The position numbers were made by a program, and so were the translations under genes. From Candidatus Thiosymbion ectosymbiont of Robbea hypermnestra (GTDB taxonomy: Bacteria; Pseudomonadota; Gammaproteobacteria; Chromatiales; Chromatiaceae), in contig JAIZWN010000378.1 of NCBI GenBank assembly GCA_020443945.1, positions 1 through 5,460 of the forward strand: 5,460 bases of DNA. The letters run 5' to 3'. The first letter of the stretch is position 1. Every line of letters starts with the position of its first letter. Of the stretch, positions 1 to 5,341 are shown one piece after another. The notes below the pieces were generated by a model, which was not told the DNA's origin, searched no databases, and worked only from the letters and a program-made list of their open reading frames with translations.

Positions 1-506
1 ACCGCGAGACCGCCCGCCGGGCCGCGGAACACTTCTATACCAGTGGCGACATCGAACCGCTCTGCGCGTTCATCGAGAACCGTTACTTCCAAGTATTCGA
101 CAACCGGGATTACCGCTGGACCAACGAGCTGGTGGTCAAGACCGCCTTTCTGGTGGTGCTGTTCTCCGACACCTTCTACATCATGGATTCGGAGACAGCC
201 ATCGACAAAGGCTATGCCGATCTCAGCATGATGGTCCGTCCCGATATGCGCCAATACCAGCTCCTGGATCATCTGTTGGAATTCAAATACATTCCGCTCA
301 AGGAACTGGGGCTGAGCACCCAGGAAGTCCGGTCGAAAAGCCGCGAGGAATTGCGGGCGCTGCCCCAGGTCGAGGCCAAACTCGCGCAAGCCAGGGAACA
401 GCTGGCCCGCTATCGCGCCACCCTGGAACGGGTCTATGGTGAAAAGCTACGCCTGACCACCCATGCGGTGGTGGCCCTGGGGCTGACGCGGTTGGTGTGG
501 GAATGA
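1..506 (+). CDS. AAA-ATPase-like / DUF1703 PD-(D/E)XK nuclease-domain protein, C-terminal part (5' truncated by window edge)
   Basis: Only the C-terminal ~167 residues are present. The reading frame starts at base 3 and ends at TGA 504-506. The segment FYTSGDIEPLCAFIENRYFQ, followed by a hydrophobic stretch (KTAFLVVLFSDTFYIMDSE), is typical of the C-terminal half of AAA-ATPase-like proteins carrying the DUF1703 PD-(D/E)XK nuclease domain. The nuclease signature is visible: a Glu in MDSE, the Asp of GYADL (codon 219-221), and Glu-Phe-Lys in LLEFKYI (codons 279-287), which fits E...D...ExK. A charged, probably coiled stretch (AKLAQAREQLARYRATLERV) follows. In this family an N-terminal P-loop ATPase domain normally lies upstream, here outside the window. 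The cellular role of the family is poorly defined; these genes are often found in accessory DNA and multi-copy families. Family assignment is fairly secure, function is not. Confidence 0.8.
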   Translation, partial: RETARRAAEHFYTSGDIEPLCAFIENRYFQVFDNRDYRWTNELVVKTAFLVVLFSDTFYIMDSETAIDKGYADLSMMVRPDMRQYQLLDHLLEFKYIPLKELGLSTQEVRSKSREELRALPQVEAKLAQAREQLARYRATLERVYGEKLRLTTHAVVALGLTRLVWE

Positions 507-523
507 TTCCGTTGCGTGAACAT

Positions 524-528
524 AGAGA
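524..528 (+). promoter_or_regulatory. Probable ribosome binding site for the FAD oxidoreductase (AGAGA)
   Basis: AGAGA lies 7 bases before ATG 536. It supports that start over the in-frame GTG 497 and over ATG 503, which overlaps the upstream stop as ATGA but has no clear Shine-Dalgarno. The match is modest. Confidence 0.35.
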
Positions 529-535
529 CTTGAAT

Positions 536-1735
536 ATGAATCGGGATTTCGAGCATATTGTCATCGGCGGCGGTATCAGCGGACTCGGCATGGCCCACTA
601 CTCGGCGAGGTGTGGGGTCTCGACCCTGGTCCTGGAAGGAGAGGAACGAGTGGGCGGCTGCCTGAACAGCCGGACCTTTCCCGACTGTGGCGACTTCTGG
701 ACCGAGGCCGGCAGCCACACCTGCTTCAACAGTTACGGCCACCTGCTCGAAATCCTGAGAGACCTCGGGCTCATGGAGCGCCTGACGGCAAAAAAGGGAC
801 TGAGCTATCGGCTCTGGCGCGGTGGCGAGCGTGGGTCCGTCCTCTTTGCGCTGCACCCCCTGGAGCTGATCCGCTCTCTGCCCCGGCTGTTCAGGAATAC
901 CAAGGCGAACAAGGGCGTCGCCGAGTTCTTCGTCGCGGGCCTTGGTCGCCGTAATTACCAGGATCTCTTCGGACCCGCTTTCCGGGGGGTTGTCTGCCAG
1001 GAGGTGGACGACTTTCCCGCCGACCTGCTGTTCCGCCGTAAACCCAAGCGGAAAGAGGTCATGCGCCGCTTTACCTTTCCCGGCGGGCTGTCGGATATCC
1101 CGCGGGCCATCACCGGCCAGGACGCACTGAAGGTCCGCACCGGGCAGCGGGTATCCGGGGTATCCTGCACGGACGACGGCTATCGGGTCCGGCTGGCGAA
1201 CGGGGAATCGCTCGGGAGTCGCTACCTGACCCTGGCGGTGCCGCCGGATGCCGCCGCGATTCTGGTGCCGGAAGGGCTGGAGGAGCTGCGGGACCTGGTC
1301 GGGGGAATCGGTGTCGCGGAGATCGAGACGGTCGTCGTGTGCATACCCGCCGCGGCGCTCGGCCACCTGCCGCCCCTGGCGGGCCTGATCGCCGTCGATG
1401 ACGCCTTCTATTCCATGGTCTCACGGGACTATCTGCCCGACGAACGCTACCGTGGCTTCGCCTTCCACTTCCGGCCCCGGACACTGGACGCAAAGACCCG
1501 AGTGGAACGCATCTGCCGGGCGCTCGGGATTGCCGAGGAACGGATCGCCGGGATGTCCCGCATCCCCAACAGGCTCCCGGCGCTCCGCGCCGGTCACCCG
1601 GAACGGGTGCGCAAGATGGACGCGCTACTGGCCGGCGGCCGTTTGGCCCTGACCGGCAACTGGTTTCTCGGGGTGTCCATCGAGGACTGCCTGACCCGTA
1701 GTCACCAGGAGTGCGAGCGCCTGTTTCCAGGCTGA
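536..1735 (+). CDS. FAD-dependent oxidoreductase, protoporphyrinogen oxidase-like / amine oxidase family
   Basis: A 399-residue protein from ATG 536. The first strand runs straight into a Rossmann dinucleotide-binding motif, HIVIGGGISGLG (residues 7-18, GxGxxG), ending with the ribose-binding Glu of LVLEGEERVGG (E34) and the GG motif RVGGCLNS (39-45). FPGGLSDIP (181-188) and the C-terminal ALTGNWFLGVSIEDCL (371-386) match the FAD-contacting segments of flavin amine oxidases, including protoporphyrinogen oxidases and carotenoid desaturases. No signal peptide or membrane helix is evident, so it is probably cytosolic or peripheral. It is shorter than typical HemY-type protoporphyrinogen oxidases (about 450-480 residues), so a heme role should not be assumed; the substrate is unknown. 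In-frame starts GTG 497 and ATG 503 (overlapping the preceding stop) would add 13 or 11 residues before the fold; ATG 536 is preferred because of its Shine-Dalgarno and its position at the domain edge. It is followed 26 bases later by the creA homologue. Confidence 0.85.
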   Translation: MNRDFEHIVIGGGISGLGMAHYSARCGVSTLVLEGEERVGGCLNSRTFPDCGDFWTEAGSHTCFNSYGHLLEILRDLGLMERLTAKKGLSYRLWRGGERGSVLFALHPLELIRSLPRLFRNTKANKGVAEFFVAGLGRRNYQDLFGPAFRGVVCQEVDDFPADLLFRRKPKRKEVMRRFTFPGGLSDIPRAITGQDALKVRTGQRVSGVSCTDDGYRVRLANGESLGSRYLTLAVPPDAAAILVPEGLEELRDLVGGIGVAEIETVVVCIPAAALGHLPPLAGLIAVDDAFYSMVSRDYLPDERYRGFAFHFRPRTLDAKTRVERICRALGIAEERIAGMSRIPNRLPALRAGHPERVRKMDALLAGGRLALTGNWFLGVSIEDCLTRSHQECERLFPG

Positions 1736-1761
1736 TTCAACCCGATCGGAGATAAAGAACC

Positions 1762-2274
1762 ATGCGTAACATCCTGCTCGTCACGGTCCTGTGCGGCCTG
1801 TTCGCCACGGCGATGGCGGAGGAAATCGGAACCGTCAGCACCCGCTTCAAATGGCTCGGGCCCAACGACAAGATCCTGGTCGAGGTCTTCGACGACAAGG
1901 CCATCCCCGGCGTCGCCTGCTACCTGAGCCGGGCCAAGACCGGCGGCATCTCCGGCGCCATCGGGGTCGCGGAGGATACCTCCGATGCCTCCATCGCCTG
2001 TCGCCAGATCGGCCCCGTGCGTCTGACCGAAGAGATCCGCGCCGGCAAGGCCAACGGCGAGGAGGTATTCAAAAAGCGCACCTCCCTCATCTTCAAATCC
2101 ATGCAGGTGGTGCGTTTCTACGATCCGAGGCGCAATGTGCTGATCTACCTCACCTACAGCGACCGCGTCATCGAAGGTTCGCCCAAGAACAGCATCTCGG
2201 TGGTGCCCGTCCAACCCTGGCCCGGTACGGGCGCCACGGATACACGGACCCCCGTGGTGGCGCCGAACCCCTGA
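1762..2274 (+). CDS. creA: CreA family periplasmic protein
   Basis: A 170-residue protein with a Sec-type signal peptide: MRN, a hydrophobic core ILLVTVLCGLFATA, and a likely cleavage after AMA (residue 19) before EEIGTVSTRFK. The mature part matches CreA closely from memory: a GPNDKILVEVFDD-like region, CYLSRAKTGG (53-62), GVAEDTSDASIAC (68-80), FKKRTSLIFKS and VVRFYDPRRN, and EGSPKNSISVVPV. Cys53 and Cys80 are the only cysteines of the mature protein and could form a periplasmic disulfide. CreA is a small conserved proteobacterial protein; in E. coli it sits next to creBCD but its biochemical role is unknown. No creB, creC or creD neighbour is seen here. It carries a short Pro/Thr-rich tail (about 153-170), making it somewhat longer than E. 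coli CreA (about 157 residues). A good Shine-Dalgarno (GGAG, 1748-1751) lies 10 bases before the ATG. Confidence 0.95.
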   Translation: MRNILLVTVLCGLFATAMAEEIGTVSTRFKWLGPNDKILVEVFDDKAIPGVACYLSRAKTGGISGAIGVAEDTSDASIACRQIGPVRLTEEIRAGKANGEEVFKKRTSLIFKSMQVVRFYDPRRNVLIYLTYSDRVIEGSPKNSISVVPVQPWPGTGATDTRTPVVAPNP

Positions 2275-2299
2275 GGCGGCGGTCGCCCGAGGGAGACCC

Positions 2300-2884
2300 A
2301 TGGGAACCGCCGGCAAACGGGCCGGGCTCTGGACCGCCGCCCCGGTCCGAGGCGGATTCCTGGCCGACGCCGAGCGGATCAACCAGCGTATCCTGACCGC
2401 CTTCACCGCCCTGACCGCGGACGACTTCTCCCGCCGCACCCACTTCTTCGGCGGCCGCTTCGAGAACCTGTACCTGGCGCCTGATCGCATCCCCGAGCTG
2501 GGGACCATCCTCGACCAGGCGGAGCGCTGGGCACGGGAAATTCTGGGCCGGCACGCCGAACCCTTGCGTTGCGGGTTCTGGCTCAACGCCCAGGGGCCCG
2601 GTCACTCCACCTCCGAGCACACCCATGAGGAGCTCGACGAGCTGCTGTCTGGGGTCTACTACCTCCAGGCCCCCGAGCACTCGGGAGACCTCGTGCTCCG
2701 GGACGGCCGTCTCACGACCCGGATCACGCCGGAAGCCGGGCTCTTCCTCTTCTTCTCGCCGAGCCTGTCCCACCGGGTGGAAACCAACCGCAGCAATGCC
2801 CTGCGGCTCTCCCTCGCCTTCAACTTCGGACCAGGCATTAGCGCCGCGGGCTCAGCTCCATGCGGTCTACGTCGGCCAGGGTGA
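2300..2884 (+). CDS. Putative 2-oxoglutarate/Fe(II)-dependent oxygenase-like protein
   Basis: A 194-residue protein with AGGGAG (2290-2295) just before the ATG. The core resembles the small 2OG-Fe(II) oxygenase family with TIGR02466/2OG-FeII_Oxy_5-type sequence: GFWLNAQGPGHSTSEHTHEE (92-111), then LLSGVYYLQAP (115-125), SGDLVLRD (128-135), GLFLFFSPSLSHRV (147-160) and LRLSLAFNF (168-176). By analogy with the family, His107 or His109 with a nearby acidic residue (E111 or D113), plus distal His158, would bind iron. Arg169 in RLS would bind 2-oxoglutarate. The proximal ligand pair cannot be settled by eye. Substrate is unknown; relatives are mostly uncharacterised putative hydroxylases. It begins 25 bases after creA and may share its transcript. 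The last ~15 residues lie beyond the conserved core and overlap the opposing gene, so they are probably unconstrained. Confidence 0.75.
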   Translation: MGTAGKRAGLWTAAPVRGGFLADAERINQRILTAFTALTADDFSRRTHFFGGRFENLYLAPDRIPELGTILDQAERWAREILGRHAEPLRCGFWLNAQGPGHSTSEHTHEELDELLSGVYYLQAPEHSGDLVLRDGRLTTRITPEAGLFLFFSPSLSHRVETNRSNALRLSLAFNFGPGISAAGSAPCGLRRPG

Positions 2885-3218
2885 CGGGGCGGCCGTCCAG
2901 GGTCGTGAAGCGACGACCCTCCACGTCGGCCCGTCGCGCCTCATAGGTGGTCACGCTTCCGGTCGTCGCGTTGATGATCCGCACCGTCACCACTTCCCGT
3001 CCCGCTGTATAGTCCAGGTACAGCCAGAGCAGACTACCCGCCACCATGGCGACCACTAGTCCGTAGGCGATGGCCTTCAGGAGTCCTGGCGGCACCAGGG
3101 GCGTCGATGACCGCGCGGGGGGGGCAGGGGCGGATTCCTGGTCGTGCCGCATCCGGGTGCGGATGACATGATAGGCGCCCAGGATTACCGCGATGGTCAG
3201 GAGTATTTTGCCGAACAT
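2838..3218 (-). CDS. Two-helix membrane protein of unknown function
   Basis: From ATG 3216-3218 this gives 126 residues; an in-frame GTG at 3234-3236 would add six (MLPYPP). Neither start has a good Shine-Dalgarno, so the start is uncertain. Visible parts are a first hydrophobic helix (about residues 3-19, FGKILLTIAVILGAYHV), a basic then Pro/Ala/Ser-rich linker (RTRMRHDQESAPAPPARSS, 20-46), a second helix (about 47-68, LKAIAYGLVVAMVAGSLLWL), and a C-terminal polar domain (70-126) rich in beta-prone residues, ending in FTTLDGRPVTLADVDRMEL. By the positive-inside rule the Arg-rich linker would be cytoplasmic and the C-terminal domain periplasmic. I do not recognise a named family. Coding is supported by clean membrane segments and normal codon use. 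It converges on, and overlaps by 47 bases, the oxygenase gene. Confidence 0.7.
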   Translation of the reverse strand: MFGKILLTIAVILGAYHVIRTRMRHDQESAPAPPARSSTPLVPPGLLKAIAYGLVVAMVAGSLLWLYLDYTAGREVVTVRIINATTGSVTTYEARRADVEGRRFTTLDGRPVTLADVDRMELSPRR

Positions 3219-3237
3219 AGGCGGGTAAGGTAGCACG

Positions 3238-3247
3238 CCACCGGTGG
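3238..3247. repeat. 10-bp perfect palindrome CCACCGGTGG
   Basis: It lies 19 bases upstream of the preferred start of the - strand membrane protein. It could be an operator for a dimeric regulator, but a single 10-bp GC-rich palindrome can occur by chance. Confidence 0.25.
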
Positions 3248-3293
3248 TCGGTCATGCCCTCTTCGGGTTACGCCAGGCAGCCGCGGGGTGGCG

Positions 3294-3322
3294 TTGTGAC
3301 TTTGTTCTCTGTGATTTTGAAT
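3294..3322 (+). promoter_or_regulatory. Weak sigma70-like promoter candidate toward the radical SAM gene
   Basis: TTGTGA (3294-3299) and TTGAAT (3317-3322) are separated by 17 bases; each matches the -35 or -10 consensus at 4 of 6 positions. It sits just outside the left end of the inverted-repeat element, in a locally AT-richer stretch. Transcription from here would pass through the whole element before reaching the radical SAM start. Evidence is by eye only. Confidence 0.25.
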
Positions 3323-3332
3323 CCACGCCTGG

Positions 3333-3355
3333 CACCCCATTTCACCTTATTTTGC
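3333..3355 (+). repeat. Left terminal inverted repeat (with flanking CTGG at 3329-3332)
   Basis: It pairs with 3565-3587 over 23 positions with one mismatch (A3334 against the complement of C3586). Outside the pair, the match continues only as the CTGG direct repeat, which is consistent with an element boundary. Confidence 0.8.
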
Positions 3356-3433
3356 GGTCTCAGCGCGGCGAGAAGCGGCCGGATGCGAGGCGCGTGAGCG
3401 CAGGAATCGCCAGCCCTCTTGCAAGCTTGCGCA

Positions 3434-3459
3434 ACGACGCGGATGGTAGCTTTCGTCGT
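3434..3459 (+). repeat. Hairpin inside the element (ACGACG ... CGTCGT)
   Basis: A 6-bp stem (3434-3439 with 3454-3459) around a 14-base loop extends by two pairs past a bulged A3433. Just before it are the perfect palindromes GCAAGCTTGC (3421-3430) and TTGCGCAA (3427-3434). Transcribed, this part would be structured. Confidence 0.4.
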
Positions 3460-3564
3460 GCCCGCGGGGAGCCCCCCCACGAACGCGCCCAGGCGACGTT
3501 ATCGCTCGGGCTATTCTCGCGTGCTGGGCCTTGCCTGGGCACGTTTGCAAGGGCTTGAGAGGAT

Positions 3565-3587
3565 GCAAAATAAGGTGAAATGGGGCG
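3565..3587 (-). repeat. Right terminal inverted repeat (with flanking CTGG at 3588-3591)
   Basis: Inverted copy of 3333-3355. It contains an in-frame ATG (3580-3582) that could extend the radical SAM protein by five residues, and it ends only 7 bases before ATG 3595. Confidence 0.8.
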
Positions 3588-3594
3588 CTGGTTC

Positions 3595-5280
3595 ATGAAT
3601 CAGCCTGTAAGCGCGGGGTATAGGGCAATGGCTCACAAGGGAAAGGTCACCTTGTTATCCGTCGAACAATATGGGACCTCCATGGGGGTGCGGCTGCTCT
3701 CGGCAATCCTGAAACGGGCGGGTTATGAGACGGTCGTCATTTTCGTGCATGGCGCCGTTTCCCGCGAGGTGGCAATGGGGCGGGCGCGGATATTCGATGA
3801 TGCCATTCATGACGAAATCGCCGCGCTCGCCGCGGGGAGTCTCTATATCGGCCTCTCGGTGATTACCCCGACCTATCATGCGGCCAGGGAGCTGACGCTC
3901 CGGATCGGCTCCCGTATGGACGTGCCTGTCATTTGGGGCGGCGTGCATGCCATTGTCCGGCCGGATGAGTGCCTGGAACACGCGGATATGATCTGCGTGG
4001 GGGAGGGCGAGGAGCTGGTGGTCGAGCTGGCGGATCGGCTGCGGGAACGGCGGGCTTACAGCGATATTCCGGGCCTGAGGGTACGCGATGGCTCGCCGGT
4101 GATGCCGGCGCCGCAGGTGGCGCTCTCCCGTATTCCGATACCGGACTATACATTCGACGGAAGCCACTATCTCGTCTATGCGCGGGGTGAAGGCCCCCAT
4201 GAAATCATGCGCATCGAGGGTTCCCGTGCCTATGACTGGCTATTGGACGGGGAGTACTCCTTTGCCCTGACCAGGGGTTGCCTGTATAAGTGCGCCTTTT
4301 GCATCAACAGTAAATATCCGCGGCTTTATCGGGAGGCCGGAGAAGAAGGGCAGGGATTCAAGCGGCTGAGAATACGGGACCCCGATGCCGTGATCCGTGA
4401 ACTGATCTGGGCCAGAGATCGCTTTTCCCTTACCAGCTTCGTCACCACGGATGATTGCGTGATGGGGTTAAAGAGCGAGGAGATCCATTATTTCGCGGTA
4501 CAATACAAAAAGCACATCGGATTACCCCTGGTAACCGGAAGCAACCTTGGAAACCTGACGGAGGAAAAGCTCGCGATCCTATGCGATGCGGGTCTCAGCG
4601 GTCTCATGGTGGGGCTTCAGACGGGGAGCCAGTCGATTCGCAATCTCTATGACCGCAAATGGGAGAATAACGAAAAGATTCTCGACAAGGCCCGGCTTGT
4701 CAACGGGTTCGTGCAGCAGGGAAGGATTCGTCGGGTCACCTATCTGCTGATCGTCGATAACCCCTGGGAGTCGCCACGGGACCGCGCCGACACACTCGAA
4801 TTGGTGGCCTCTTTGCCGCGGCCGGCGACCATCAGTCTGTATTCCCTGACCTTTTATCCGGGAATCCCGCTCTATGAGCGGGCGTTGTCCGAAAAATTGA
4901 TTCGCGGGGATGCCACCGACGATGCCTATTGGCGGAGCTTCAAGACCTTGAATCCCACCCCGTGCAATGAAACCCTGTCCCTGATGCGATTACTGCCCCT
5001 CTCGTCCACCGCCGCGTCATGGCTGGCAAGGGACGGGGTTCTCGCGGCGACGATTCGGCGGGCGCTGTTGGGGTTGGTCATGGGGATTCCCGAGATCACC
5101 TTGTTTTGCAGATCGCAGAAGCGTCACGAAATCGATCTGTCCATCCGAGCCCGAGATAAGAATATTTTCCTCCAGTTGAACCGGAGATATTCGCAGGCGA
5201 AATCGACCCTGGCCCGCGCAAAGTTCGCGGTGCGGCGTTTCCTCCTATGGGCCTATGTCCGTTCCCATCGAGCAACATGA
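3595..5280 (+). CDS. B12-binding domain-containing radical SAM protein
   Basis: A 561-residue protein from ATG 3595. Residues ~16-155 form a cobalamin-binding-type Rossmann domain: KVTLLSVEQYG, SLYIGLSVITPTYHAA, the hallmark VIWGGVHAIVRPDE (112-125) and ICVGEGEE (133-140). A linker (SRIPIPDYTF) leads to the radical SAM barrel with RGCLYKCAFC, giving the CxxxCxxC iron-sulfur ligands C229, C233 and C236. LMVGLQTGSQSIRNLYDRK (337-355) and the LYSLTFYPGIPLYERA segment (415-430) fit this class. A DxHxxG cobalamin His motif is not seen, as in many class B members. Such enzymes use SAM and often cobalamin for methylation, ring formation or rearrangement; the substrate here is unknown. Residues ~460-561 match no domain I recognise. 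Starts at 3580 (inside the terminal repeat) and 3628 (MAHKGK, directly before the fold) are also possible; none has a strong Shine-Dalgarno. Parts look less GC-rich than the upstream genes. Confidence 0.88.
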   Translation: MNQPVSAGYRAMAHKGKVTLLSVEQYGTSMGVRLLSAILKRAGYETVVIFVHGAVSREVAMGRARIFDDAIHDEIAALAAGSLYIGLSVITPTYHAARELTLRIGSRMDVPVIWGGVHAIVRPDECLEHADMICVGEGEELVVELADRLRERRAYSDIPGLRVRDGSPVMPAPQVALSRIPIPDYTFDGSHYLVYARGEGPHEIMRIEGSRAYDWLLDGEYSFALTRGCLYKCAFCINSKYPRLYREAGEEGQGFKRLRIRDPDAVIRELIWARDRFSLTSFVTTDDCVMGLKSEEIHYFAVQYKKHIGLPLVTGSNLGNLTEEKLAILCDAGLSGLMVGLQTGSQSIRNLYDRKWENNEKILDKARLVNGFVQQGRIRRVTYLLIVDNPWESPRDRADTLELVASLPRPATISLYSLTFYPGIPLYERALSEKLIRGDATDDAYWRSFKTLNPTPCNETLSLMRLLPLSSTAASWLARDGVLAATIRRALLGLVMGIPEITLFCRSQKRHEIDLSIRARDKNIFLQLNRRYSQAKSTLARAKFAVRRFLLWAYVRSHRAT

Positions 5281-5341
5281 CACTTGTCGCACTCGACCCG
5301 AGGCCCTGCAAACACTGAATGACGTTGCGTCTAAACCTGCC
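5281..5341 (+). other. Short intergenic gap, nothing recognised
   Basis: The 61 bases between the radical SAM stop and the Rpn-family start show no convincing terminator hairpin, promoter or Shine-Dalgarno. Confidence 0.5.

Larger units (their letters stand above)
3333..3587. mobile_element. Putative MITE-like non-autonomous element with 23-bp terminal inverted repeats
   Basis: The two ends are inverted copies: 3333-3355 reads CACCCCATTTCACC... and the reverse complement of 3565-3587 reads CGCCCCATTTCACC.... They differ at a single base, and 21 bases in a row are identical (3335-3355 against 3565-3585). CTGG occurs directly outside both ends (3329-3332 and 3588-3591), compatible with a 4-bp target duplication. 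The 209-base interior has no credible gene and several smaller inverted repeats. Total length, terminal repeats, lack of coding and intergenic position fit a MITE mobilised by a transposase encoded elsewhere. The transposase family cannot be named. An alternative is a palindromic repeat family or regulatory hairpin not moved by transposition. Confidence 0.6.
3219..3594. other. Divergent intergenic region carrying an inverted-repeat element
   Basis: This 376-base gap separates the - strand membrane protein from the + strand radical SAM gene, so it should hold both promoters. It contains a 10-bp palindrome (3238-3247), one weak promoter-like pair (3294-3322), and the 255-base inverted-repeat element (3333-3587). 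An open frame of about 100 codons crosses it on the + strand (3244-3558), but its product is Arg/Ala/Ser-rich, resembles no known protein and runs through the element, so it is not called as a gene. Confidence 0.7.

Noticed and set aside
434..1366. 310-codon open frame on the - strand
   Set aside because: It lies antisense to the well-supported FAD oxidoreductase, its product has no recognisable domain, and long antisense frames are expected in GC-rich genes.
536..1735. Calling the FAD oxidoreductase a heme-pathway hemY/hemG gene
   Set aside because: It is shorter than typical protoporphyrinogen oxidases and no heme genes are adjacent; the family motifs are shared with many amine oxidases and desaturases.
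1702..2586. 294-codon open frame on the - strand
   Set aside because: It is antisense to creA and the oxygenase gene, both supported by family motifs and Shine-Dalgarno sequences; the product is low-complexity Gly/Ala/Arg-rich.
3519..3543. Possible terminator hairpin CGTGC ... GCACG
   Set aside because: Only five outer pairs form before mismatches, and no T-run follows.
3244..3558. 104-codon open frame on the + strand in the intergenic region
   Set aside because: It runs from outside into the inverted-repeat element, has no Shine-Dalgarno or known motif, and its composition is what GC-rich non-coding DNA gives.
3360..3596. Overlapping - strand open frames across the element
   Set aside because: Several frames are open at once, none has a start signal or recognisable product, and they span the element boundary.
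3595..5280. Assigning the radical SAM protein to a named enzyme such as BchE or HpnP
   Set aside because: The motifs seen are general to B12-binding radical SAM proteins and no pathway neighbour supports a specific reaction.
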